Assembly (NCBI GenBank): GCA_964639665.1
Contig: CAZXEU010000091.1
Span: forward strand, 1-16,751
Origin: CAZXEU01 sp964639665
Lineage (GTDB): Bacteria; Bacteroidota; Rhodothermia; Rhodothermales; Bin80
Length of the DNA stretch: 16,751 nt
Reading direction: 5' to 3'
Below the pieces are notes generated by a model, which was given only the letters and a program-made list of their open reading frames with translations, was not told the origin of the DNA and searched no databases. Below, one piece after another: positions 7,261 through 14,211 of the stretch. The stretch's first letter is position 1; every line of letters starts with the position of its first letter. The translations under genes were made by a program, and so were the position numbers.

Positions 7261-8433
7261 GTGAAAGACCGCTACTGGCTTCACATACTCCTTTTTGTGG
7301 TCACGCTAGTTTCCACGGCCTACACGGGAGCTGTGGTGTTTATTGGTCGGGCGGACGCATGGAATGAGAGCCAAATGCTCCTAGGCATCCTCTCTGCCAG
7401 CTTCGTCAGGGACGGTCTCGTATTCGCGCTGAGTCTGCTGGGCTTCTTGACCGTGCACGAATTCGGGCATTATGTCGCCGCGCGCATACACGGTGTCAGG
7501 ACGACGCTGCCTTTCTACATTCCGTCCCCGCTGATCGGCATTGGCACGCTCGGCGCGGTAATCCGGATTCGGGAGCAGGTACCCACCAGCCGCAAACTCT
7601 TTGACATCGGTGCTGCGGGTCCCATTGCCGGATTCGTTGTTGCGCTGGGCATCCTCGTATTCGCGCTGGCCACGCTTCCCGCTCCGGAGTACATGTTCGG
7701 TGTCCCCGGCCACGAGCCCCTGCAGCAATACATTGCCCAAACGGGCGAATTCCCGGCCGAGCCCTTGCCAGGCCCCGCGGGGCTTCGCATGACCGTTGGC
7801 AGCACACCGCTATACTGGGCCCTTGCCCAACTCTTCCCGAATGTCCCGCCGATGTACGAAATGTATCACTACCCGATGCTCTTTGCGGCGTGGCTCGGGC
7901 TTTTCTTTACGGCGCTGAACCTGCTCCCCGTTGGCCAGCTGGACGGTGGACACATCCTGTACGCCATGGTAGGAAGGACCTGGCACGGAAGGCTGGCGCG
8001 GGGCTTCATGCTACTCATGCTCTGCTCTACCGCGATAGGAATTGCGGCGGACGGACCCTCGATGATATCCGACTATTTCCCTTTCCTGGCGGACGCACCT
8101 CTGGTCTCGGAGATTGTCCTGTGGGGGTTCATCGGGGCGCTTATGGCACTGCTGCTGAGGCGCATGTATTCCGGGGCCCCCGGGCTTGTGCTGTCCGCGA
8201 CCGCCGGACTTGTACTCATTGCCTCGCTTGCACGAGCGGCCGGACCCGAGCTGACCCAGTTTGGCTACGCAGGCTGGCTCCTGTGGTGCTTTCTGCTGGT
8301 TTTCTTCATCAAGGTGGATCACCCGCCGGTATTGTATGTCGAGCCGCTAACTCGCGGACGTATGATACTGGGCATAGCCAGCTTCGTCATTTTCGTGCTC
8401 TGCTTCAGCATTAAGCCGCTCTATTTTGCGTAA
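7261..8433 (+). CDS. Site-2 protease family intramembrane zinc metalloprotease (M50)
   Basis: This 390-residue multi-pass membrane protein has the M50 zinc motif HEFGH at 66-70 (H66, H70 ligands, E67 catalytic). The second motif, NLLPVGQLDGG, is at 220-230, where D228 is the third zinc ligand. The conserved GAAGPIAG is at 117-124. Hydrophobic segments lie around 8-28, 41-64, 115-140, 205-222, 245-262, 285-300, 308-325, 336-350 and 370-386. The long loop between the two motifs (about 140-200) and the C-terminal membrane segments resemble the FtsH-independent EGY1/S2P-like branch rather than the PDZ-containing RseP branch; no PDZ domain is visible. Such enzymes cut membrane-embedded substrates, often to release regulators. 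The GTG at 7261 is the only possible start after the stop at 7228, and no Shine-Dalgarno precedes it. It is the first gene of the operon, and its end overlaps the next start by 8 nt. Confidence 0.9.
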   Translation: MKDRYWLHILLFVVTLVSTAYTGAVVFIGRADAWNESQMLLGILSASFVRDGLVFALSLLGFLTVHEFGHYVAARIHGVRTTLPFYIPSPLIGIGTLGAVIRIREQVPTSRKLFDIGAAGPIAGFVVALGILVFALATLPAPEYMFGVPGHEPLQQYIAQTGEFPAEPLPGPAGLRMTVGSTPLYWALAQLFPNVPPMYEMYHYPMLFAAWLGLFFTALNLLPVGQLDGGHILYAMVGRTWHGRLARGFMLLMLCSTAIGIAADGPSMISDYFPFLADAPLVSEIVLWGFIGALMALLLRRMYSGAPGLVLSATAGLVLIASLARAAGPELTQFGYAGWLLWCFLLVFFIKVDHPPVLYVEPLTRGRMILGIASFVIFVLCFSIKPLYFA

Positions 8434-9274
8434 TCGTTCCTGCCCCACGCGCCGCGTATGGGCAGTATTGACTGTAGCGAGCCTAGCCGCGGTACTTTAT
8501 TCCGCGTGCGATCAGGCTCCGGGCCCGGAACTGACCGGCGCTCGCGGACCTGTGCTGCAGGACTTTTCCTTTGCGCCGCAGCGACTTGTTTACGCACTTC
8601 TTCCCGAGGACCAGATCCGGGGAGATTCGCTGGACGTACCGCTTTCCATCAGCGTAGCGGCGCGCGGCGGCGATGCGCCCATTGAGGGGGTGCACTTCCT
8701 TGTGCAGTCGGGAGATGATGTCATTCACCAGGGCATGCTGCGCTCCGAAGGCAGAGGCCTGTACGGCGTCGCTACGACCCTTACCATTTCCGCGCTGGAC
8801 ATCGCGAGCTACACGATCCTGGTGTATGCCATAGACAATATGGCGCGCCTTGGCGGCGAAGTTCGCGGCACGCTCGAATACGTGCGCGTGTTCGAGCCGG
8901 GCAGCCCGCCAACGCTGGACGAGCTCATCGTACCGGATACGCTGCAGCGCCCTGCAACCGGCCAGCCGGCAGCGAGCCTGGTGCTTGCCGCCCGTGCCAG
9001 CGACCCGGACGGCCTGTCGGACATCGAGAATGTCGAGTTCTGGAATGCAGAGGCCCCTGCGCAGCGAATCCTCCTCTGCGACGACGGAGGAACAAGGCCG
9101 TGCGGGGGCAGCCCCGAAAGCGGAGACGCGACCAGGGGCGACGGAGTCTTTACCCGCCGCGTCTTTATCCAGAGCACAAATAGAACGGGGGTAAACACCC
9201 TGGTATTCCAGGCAACCGACCGGGCAGGGCTTACGAGCGCAGAGATGAGCACGGATGTCGTGATCGTAGAATGA
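8426..9274 (+). CDS. Lipoprotein with Ig-like domains
   Basis: This 282-residue protein starts at a TTG that overlaps the protease stop by 8 nt. This start gives a good lipoprotein leader: basic RNR..TRR, hydrophobic core 12-25, then YSAC with C28. The mature part looks like two beta-sandwich modules. The first (about 40-155) reads as a C2/Ig-like fold (LDVPLSISV, HFLVQSGDDVI, YTILVYAIDNMA). The second (about 165-282) begins ASDPDGLSDIENVEF and contains an acidic, Gly-rich loop ESGDATRGDGVFT that may bind calcium. It ends FQATDRAGLTSAEMSTDVVIVE, like bacterial Ig/cadherin-type domains. Two cysteines (LLCDDGG and RPCGG) could form a disulfide. The family is not recognised precisely. It overlaps the next gene by ATGA, implying translational coupling and a shared job at the cell envelope. 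Confidence 0.8.
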   Translation: MRNRSCPTRRVWAVLTVASLAAVLYSACDQAPGPELTGARGPVLQDFSFAPQRLVYALLPEDQIRGDSLDVPLSISVAARGGDAPIEGVHFLVQSGDDVIHQGMLRSEGRGLYGVATTLTISALDIASYTILVYAIDNMARLGGEVRGTLEYVRVFEPGSPPTLDELIVPDTLQRPATGQPAASLVLAARASDPDGLSDIENVEFWNAEAPAQRILLCDDGGTRPCGGSPESGDATRGDGVFTRRVFIQSTNRTGVNTLVFQATDRAGLTSAEMSTDVVIVE

Positions 9275-10899
9275 TGGGAATGCCCGCGATTCATACAGGC
9301 TGCGTCTGGAGCATTGCTGCCTTCCTGGCGGCCGGCGCTTCGGCCCAGGTGCCTCTCTCTCCGTCGGGGCTTGGCCTGTTGCCCTCGCCCGGCATCCTGC
9401 GCAACAGTGTAACCAATCTTCACGCCGAAGGCACAGCCCTGTGGGTCGGTCCCTTTCTGAATCACACCCGCGATGGCGGACAGACATGGCAGGTGGCAGA
9501 CAGCGATTCCCTTGCGGGATTTCGCAATCGCGTCTACTCGCTTGACGTGGATGGCGATGTCATCTGGGTGGGCCTGGGCGTCTCGCGGGAACAGGAAATA
9601 AGCGGCGAAACAGAGACCGTGAACCTGGCGCGCGGATTCATCTTCTCCACGGACGCGGGCCAGACGTGGCAGTACCGGACCCACCTGGCCCCCATCGACA
9701 GTGACGACCTAACTACGGGCATCCTCGACCTCCCTGAGGACACGCTGACCGCATACGGAAGTGCGCTGCTGCCGACGCTTGCCGTCACCGTGCCTGAACT
9801 GAGTCCACCGTGGGACGTGGACTACGATCCGCTGAGCGGTTACGTATGGGTGGCGAGTGAGCTCGCGGGACTGCGAAGGTCCGCGGACATGGGAAGGACC
9901 TGGCACCACATCGTGCTGCCGCCGGACACGTCCAGGTACCTGGCACCGGAGCTCGGGTACGAGTTTCCATTCTATTCCCAGCCCACGGGCATCCCCATAG
10001 ACCAGTTTCATGGTCTCAATTTCCAGGCATTTGCGGTGCTGGCCGACGCCGACGGATCAGTTTGGGCGGGGACGCCAGCCGGGCTCAACCGCTCGGACGA
10101 CGGCGGCAGAAGCTGGCACCGGTTCGATGCAGCCGACGGTCTTCCAGGCGCATGGGTGATCTCGATCGAAGAGCAGACAAGACCGGGCCAGCGCTCAACC
10201 ATATGGGCAACGACCTGGCCGGGCCGGGATGACACGCATCGCTTCGGCGCCGTAGCCACGGCGGACGGAGGAGCTTCGTTTCGCAGCGTCCTGCATGGCG
10301 AGCGCGTCTACGATTTCGCTTTTGACGGATCAACCGTGTACGTGGCCGGAGAAAACGGCCTGTTCATATCCACGGATGACGGCTACACATTTCGCACCGT
10401 GCGGGAGTTCTTCGACTCCTCGGATCCGGAGCGCTCGCTGAGGCCGAATTCTAGAGTCTTCGCCGTGGCGACCACGGGCTCGGAACTTTGGGTGGGAACG
10501 GAAGACGGCCTGCTGAAAAGCACCGACGGCGGTGCGACGTGGAGCATTTTCAGAACGGAAGTGCCCTTGAGTCCGGAGGGCCTGCCAGCGCTCATCCCGC
10601 CGGAGCTCGTGCCGGATGTCGACACGTACGCGTACCCCAATCCGTTTTCCCCGTCAGGCGACCGGCTTGTCCGCCTGCGCTACAGGCTGGACCGCGAGGC
10701 GACGGTTACTATCCGCATCTTCGACTTTGGAATGAATCTGGTACGCGATATGGCGCGGAGTGCGCAACGCGCTGGCGAACACGAGGTGTCTTGGGACGGC
10801 ACCGATGGCGGCGGAGCGCGTGTGGCAAACGGCACCTACTTCTACGCGGTCCAGGCTGCGGGCAAGACTCGGTGGGGAAAAATACTGGTGCTGGAATAG
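9271..10899 (+). CDS. Secreted seven-repeat Asp-box beta-propeller with C-terminal FlgD-Ig-like (T9SS-type) domain
   Basis: This 542-residue protein has a Sec signal peptide ending ASA|Q at 25/26. Seven Asp-box repeats of the form S-x-D-x-G-x-[TS]-[WF] are at about 66-73, 126-133, 204-211, 275-282, 330-337, 367-374 and 417-424. Most follow an LWVG-type strand and a GL.RS turn, consistent with a seven-bladed propeller. The last 90 residues (453-542) begin YAYPNPFSPSGD, contain a RIFDFGMNLVRDM strand pair and SWDGTDGGG, and end in a short beta-strand. This is the layout of the FlgD-Ig-like C-terminal domain often found as a cargo signal in type IX-secreted proteins of FCB bacteria. No sialidase catalytic residues (Arg triad, Tyr/Glu) are evident, so it is more likely a binding or adhesive surface protein than an enzyme. 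It is followed after 7 nt by PorV-like genes, which supports an export role for the context. Confidence 0.88.
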   Translation: MMGMPAIHTGCVWSIAAFLAAGASAQVPLSPSGLGLLPSPGILRNSVTNLHAEGTALWVGPFLNHTRDGGQTWQVADSDSLAGFRNRVYSLDVDGDVIWVGLGVSREQEISGETETVNLARGFIFSTDAGQTWQYRTHLAPIDSDDLTTGILDLPEDTLTAYGSALLPTLAVTVPELSPPWDVDYDPLSGYVWVASELAGLRRSADMGRTWHHIVLPPDTSRYLAPELGYEFPFYSQPTGIPIDQFHGLNFQAFAVLADADGSVWAGTPAGLNRSDDGGRSWHRFDAADGLPGAWVISIEEQTRPGQRSTIWATTWPGRDDTHRFGAVATADGGASFRSVLHGERVYDFAFDGSTVYVAGENGLFISTDDGYTFRTVREFFDSSDPERSLRPNSRVFAVATTGSELWVGTEDGLLKSTDGGATWSIFRTEVPLSPEGLPALIPPELVPDVDTYAYPNPFSPSGDRLVRLRYRLDREATVTIRIFDFGMNLVRDMARSAQRAGEHEVSWDGTDGGGARVANGTYFYAVQAAGKTRWGKILVLE

Positions 10900-10906
10900 G
10901 CTCATT

Positions 10907-11926
10907 ATGCTCGTTCGACCCCTTTTTGGCCTGGTCCTGGTCGGCATTCTGCCCGCTGCAGATGGTGCGATGGGGCAGAGTGCAGGTGCGTTTGCCCGGA
11001 TGGGCTTCGGCGCGCGTGGACTGGCGATGGGCAACGCCGTCATTGCGGATATTCACGGCGACGCCAGTCCCTATTACAATCCGGCCCTGGCTCCCTACAT
11101 TGCAAGCCAGAATCTGGAACTGTCGGCTGCCGCCCTGACGCTCGATCGTCAGATGCAGTTCGTGCAGCTCTCCACGCCACTGCGCCCTCGCGCCGGCCTT
11201 GCCGCCGGCCTCATACACGCCGGCGTCCGCAACATCGACGGTCGGGATGGCAGCGGCTACCACACGGGCTACTATTCGACCGACGAATACGCGTTTGTCC
11301 TGGCATTTGGAATCAGGATTCTCTCGCGTGCATCCCTCGGAGTGGGCCTGCAGCTGTTCAGAACGGACCTCTTCGACGGTGTCCCCGCCGCGCGCACCAT
11401 CGGATTCGACGTGGGCGTGAGCATGCGCATAACGGATGAGCTCAGTCTCGGCGCTGCGGCGGACGACCTCCTTGCCAGGTATTCATGGGATACATCCGAC
11501 ATTGCCGGGGGCTCAACGTCCGATCTGTTCCCGCTGCGGCTTCGGTGGGGCGCATCCTACCGTGTTGAATCTCTTGATTTGCTCGTGAGTGCCGAGTACG
11601 AATCCAGGATCCGAAACGCCGAATTCAGGCGGAGGTCCGTCCAGCTGGTGGGTAACGTGCCGCGCGAGATATTCGGGTCCGAGCAATTGAGGCTGCACGA
11701 ATCCCGGGTGGGCCTTGGAGCCGAGCTTGGCCTGCCGGGCGCGTTTGCCGTACGCGGCGGCCTGAACGGACTGGCTGACGACGGCTTTGCCACTGCCAGG
11801 CCAAGCGCGGGATTTGTGGTGGAACAGGGCCTTGGGGCACTCCTTGCGCGTGCGGAGTATACCTTCCTGCTTGAGCCTTTTGCCCTCGGAACCATGCATG
11901 TGGTAAGTCTCCAAGTATCTCTCTGA
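10907..11926 (+). CDS. PorV/PorQ-family outer-membrane beta-barrel protein (first copy)
   Basis: The frame is open from 10760, but the ATG at 10907 is chosen. It starts 7 nt after the previous stop, has AGG 6 nt upstream, and gives a Sec signal peptide (MLVRPLFGLVLVGILP, cleavage near AMG|Q). The 339-residue product has the family's N-terminal block FARMGFGARGLAMGNAVIAD followed by SPYYNPALAPY. Alternating hydrophobic/polar strands then run to a terminal strand ending HVVSLQVSL, typical of barrels inserted by BAM. PorV in type IX secretion shuttles cargo with C-terminal domains to the attachment complex. PorQ-like members are also found outside known T9SS loci. Here a candidate cargo protein is encoded immediately upstream and a second barrel of the family downstream, so a cargo-handling role is plausible but not shown. 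Confidence 0.85.
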   Translation: MLVRPLFGLVLVGILPAADGAMGQSAGAFARMGFGARGLAMGNAVIADIHGDASPYYNPALAPYIASQNLELSAAALTLDRQMQFVQLSTPLRPRAGLAAGLIHAGVRNIDGRDGSGYHTGYYSTDEYAFVLAFGIRILSRASLGVGLQLFRTDLFDGVPAARTIGFDVGVSMRITDELSLGAAADDLLARYSWDTSDIAGGSTSDLFPLRLRWGASYRVESLDLLVSAEYESRIRNAEFRRRSVQLVGNVPREIFGSEQLRLHESRVGLGAELGLPGAFAVRGGLNGLADDGFATARPSAGFVVEQGLGALLARAEYTFLLEPFALGTMHVVSLQVSL

Positions 11927-11930
11927 CGCC

Positions 11931-12845
11931 ATGCGCAAGCCCGTACTCATAATCGTGGCCCTCATCGCCGCCAGCCCCTGCAAGGGACAGGAAAGCGGCA
12001 TGGCGTTTCTGCGCATTGGCGCCAATGCTGCAGCCAGCGCCATGGGTGACGCACAGGTCGCGGCAAGCCGCGACGCATTTGCCACCTTCTGGAACCCTGC
12101 CGGGCTTGCTGCCAGTCGCGACCGCACTGCCGCGATTTCTCACAGAGTCTGGATAGGCAACCTGCGGATGTATGACCTGACATCCGGGCTGCCCTTGGGC
12201 GCCCGGAGCAGCGTGGGCATTCTGGTGACGGCATCGGACAGCGGTGACCTGGAAGCCCGTGACATGCCGGGGGAGCCCTTCGGCACGTTTCGCGCCCAGT
12301 TCATTAGTGCGGGGCTGTCCTATGCCAGAAGTCTCGGCGCACTGAGGGCGGGAGTTACCGCCAAGTTCCTCAAGGAACGGTTTTTTGAGGCAGATGCCAG
12401 CGGCTACGCCTTCGACGCCGGGCTTCAGGCCAGCCTCGCGGCAGAATCCGTGCTTCTGGGCGCCGCCATTCGCAATGTGGGCAAGATGTCCAGACTTGAG
12501 CGCGAGGCGACCAGGCTGCCACGCATGCTGCACGCCGGAGCAGCATTCTACCCGCTTCACATACTCTCAATCGCGGACGGCACCAGCCTACTGGACGTGA
12601 TGGTCAGTGCCGAGGTATCCCACCTGGTACCCTCCGCACTCACGCGGCTGCACCTCGGCGTGGCTGCAACCGTCATGGAGATGGTCATCTTGCGCGTTGG
12701 CTATATCAGCCGGGACGCGCCTCGCACGGTGACATCGGGCGTCGGCATCGACTTCGATGAATTGACCTTTGACTATGCCTATATCCCGTTTGACAGCGGA
12801 TTCGAAGGACCCGGTCACGTTTTGACTCTGGCCTACAGGTGGTAA
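11931..12845 (+). CDS. PorV/PorQ-family outer-membrane beta-barrel protein (second copy)
   Basis: This 304-residue protein starts 4 nt after the previous gene. It has a short Sec signal (MRKPVLIIVALIAASPCKGQ) and the most canonical PorV/PorQ signature in the window: FLRIGANAAASAMGDAQVAASRDAFATFWNPAGLA, residues about 26-60. Amphipathic strands continue to a terminal HVLTLAYRW, with the aromatic last residue expected of outer-membrane barrels. C17 lies in SPCKG, which is not a good lipobox. It differs considerably by eye from the barrel encoded just upstream, so the two are not a recent tandem duplicate and may have split roles. It is the last gene of the operon; a 259-bp gap without a supported gene follows. 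Confidence 0.88.
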   Translation: MRKPVLIIVALIAASPCKGQESGMAFLRIGANAAASAMGDAQVAASRDAFATFWNPAGLAASRDRTAAISHRVWIGNLRMYDLTSGLPLGARSSVGILVTASDSGDLEARDMPGEPFGTFRAQFISAGLSYARSLGALRAGVTAKFLKERFFEADASGYAFDAGLQASLAAESVLLGAAIRNVGKMSRLEREATRLPRMLHAGAAFYPLHILSIADGTSLLDVMVSAEVSHLVPSALTRLHLGVAATVMEMVILRVGYISRDAPRTVTSGVGIDFDELTFDYAYIPFDSGFEGPGHVLTLAYRW

Positions 12846-13042
12846 TGATCAAGGTGCAAGGGACGGCTACGGGCATCAACTGGCTTGCGGCCCTTCCGAA
12901 CGGTTGCAGGCACTTGAAACGGCGAACTGCCGAGGGTCACGCGGGGCACCGGATTGGCATGCCGGAGAGGAGAGCATGTTAATCTGGCGGCAGCTCTGCC
13001 ATGCCGCGAATCGGCGTGATTATCGTACTATATTGAAAGGCC

Positions 13043-13065
13043 GCAGGCTGCATTGCCTGCAATGC
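13043..13065 (+). other. Overlapping alternative hairpins in the leader of the AI-2E-family gene
   Basis: GCAGGC at 13043-13048 pairs with GCCTGC at 13055-13060 (6-bp stem, 6-nt loop). GCATTGC at 13050-13056 pairs with GCAATGC at 13059-13065 (7-bp stem, 2-nt loop). The two stems share bases and are mutually exclusive. They lie 40-60 nt before the start codon of the downstream gene and just after a weak -10-like TACTAT at 13026-13031 that has no matching -35. Function is unknown. Confidence 0.3.
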
Positions 13066-13104
13066 CGGACGGACTGCAAAGGACACTGAATACCGAGAAT
13101 CGAG

Positions 13105-14211
13105 ATGAAAGGTAAGGAGGCCATGGCGTCACTGCGAAACAGCAAGGTGGCCGTAATTCTCTTGGCCATACTGGCCGTATTCGTGATCGGCGTGGTGTTG
13201 CTGGAGCTTCGCACGGTTCTGATTCCCTTCTCGGTCGCGCTGCTCTTTTCGTTTGTCTTTCAGCCCATTGTCCTGTACCTGAAATCGAAGCGCATTCCGA
13301 CGTCGGTTTCCCTGATCGTGGTGCTGCTGTCGCTTGCCGTCATGGTGTCGCTGGTCGGAATTCTCGTGTATTCCAGCGCGCGGTCGTTTGCGGAAGCCTT
13401 TGACCGGTACGGCGCGCGCATCGACACCATAACAGAGGACGCGGAAGACCGTCTGCTGCGAATCGCCGAACCCCTGGGGATTGACAGCGAGGTGCTGGAC
13501 CTTGGCGAGCTGGTCCAGACGGATGCCGTGAAGTCCATCCTTACCAGCGGCGCCGGCTCCTTTGTCCTGGTCGTATCCAACATGTTTCTGGTGCTGCTAT
13601 TCATGCTGTTCATCCTGGCGGGCAGCGGTGAACTGGGAACCAAGGTGCAGAAGGCCTATCCGGCCAGTCTGGCGGCACGGATCGTCGGCGTCATGGACAA
13701 CATCAGTTCCCAGGTGCGCCAGTACCTGGCAGCCAAGGCGGTGGTAAGTGCCCTGACCGGCTTCCTGATCTTTCTCATTCTCTGGATACTGGGCGTCGAT
13801 TTCCCGGTCTTCTGGGGCTTCCTGGCCTTCCTCTTGAATTTCATTCCCAATATCGGCTCGTTTGTAGCCATCATACTGCCGTTTTTTCTGTCATTGCTCC
13901 AGTTCGATACGCTAACCATTCCGATCGTTGCCCTCATACTCATGCAGCTCGTGCAGACCATCGTGGGCAACGTGGTGGATCCCAAGCTGATGGCGTTCAG
14001 CCTCAATCTGAGTCCGCTGCTGGTTCTGGTATCCCTGATTTTCTGGGGCTGGCTCTGGGGCATCGCCGGCATGGTGCTCGCCGTGCCTTTGACGGCGACC
14101 ATCAAGATCTTTTGCGAGAATATCGAGGGCCTGAAACCGGTCGCCGTACTGATGGGATCGGTTACCCAGCGCCAGCCCAGGAAGCGCCGCGTGGTGGCCT
14201 CAGCCGACTAG
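13105..14211 (+). CDS. AI-2E/PerM-family (UPF0118) membrane transporter
   Basis: This 368-residue multi-pass inner-membrane protein has N-terminal helices at about 14-34, 38-57 and 67-90. An extracytoplasmic amphipathic stretch spans 91-150. Further helices lie around 152-172, 212-232, 235-262, 270-288 and 303-336. Family hallmarks are NFIPNIGSFVA at 245-255 and GNVVDPKLMAFSLNLSPLLVL at 288-308, then WGWLWGIAGMVLAVPLTA at 314-331. The family includes E. coli TqsA (autoinducer-2 export) and PerM, and Na+/H+ antiporter-like members; the substrate cannot be told from sequence. Start choice is unclear. The strong AAGGAGG at 13114-13120 is only 2 nt before the second ATG (13123), and the first ATG (13105) has no good site. 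The gene ends by overlapping argH tail-to-tail by 12 nt. Confidence 0.9.
   Translation: MKGKEAMASLRNSKVAVILLAILAVFVIGVVLLELRTVLIPFSVALLFSFVFQPIVLYLKSKRIPTSVSLIVVLLSLAVMVSLVGILVYSSARSFAEAFDRYGARIDTITEDAEDRLLRIAEPLGIDSEVLDLGELVQTDAVKSILTSGAGSFVLVVSNMFLVLLFMLFILAGSGELGTKVQKAYPASLAARIVGVMDNISSQVRQYLAAKAVVSALTGFLIFLILWILGVDFPVFWGFLAFLLNFIPNIGSFVAIILPFFLSLLQFDTLTIPIVALILMQLVQTIVGNVVDPKLMAFSLNLSPLLVLVSLIFWGWLWGIAGMVLAVPLTATIKIFCENIEGLKPVAVLMGSVTQRQPRKRRVVASAD

Noticed and set aside
7007..7264. 85-codon plus-strand frame ending in a GTGA overlap with the protease start
   Set aside because: The overlap is suggestive, but codon usage is not gene-like, there is no ribosome site or recognisable domain, and GTG plus A is a likely chance overlap.
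8483..9487. 334-codon minus-strand frame, and a similar 291-codon frame at 8809-9684
   Set aside because: Both lie antisense to the lipoprotein and Asp-box genes, which have clear leaders and motifs and coupled start/stop overlaps.
10760..10906. N-terminal extension of the first PorV-like frame by 49 residues
   Set aside because: It overlaps the end of the Asp-box gene in another frame. The ATG at 10907 starts a proper signal peptide with a ribosome site.
11625..12560. 311-codon minus-strand frame
   Set aside because: It is antisense to the two PorV/PorQ-family genes, crosses their junction, and has no domain.
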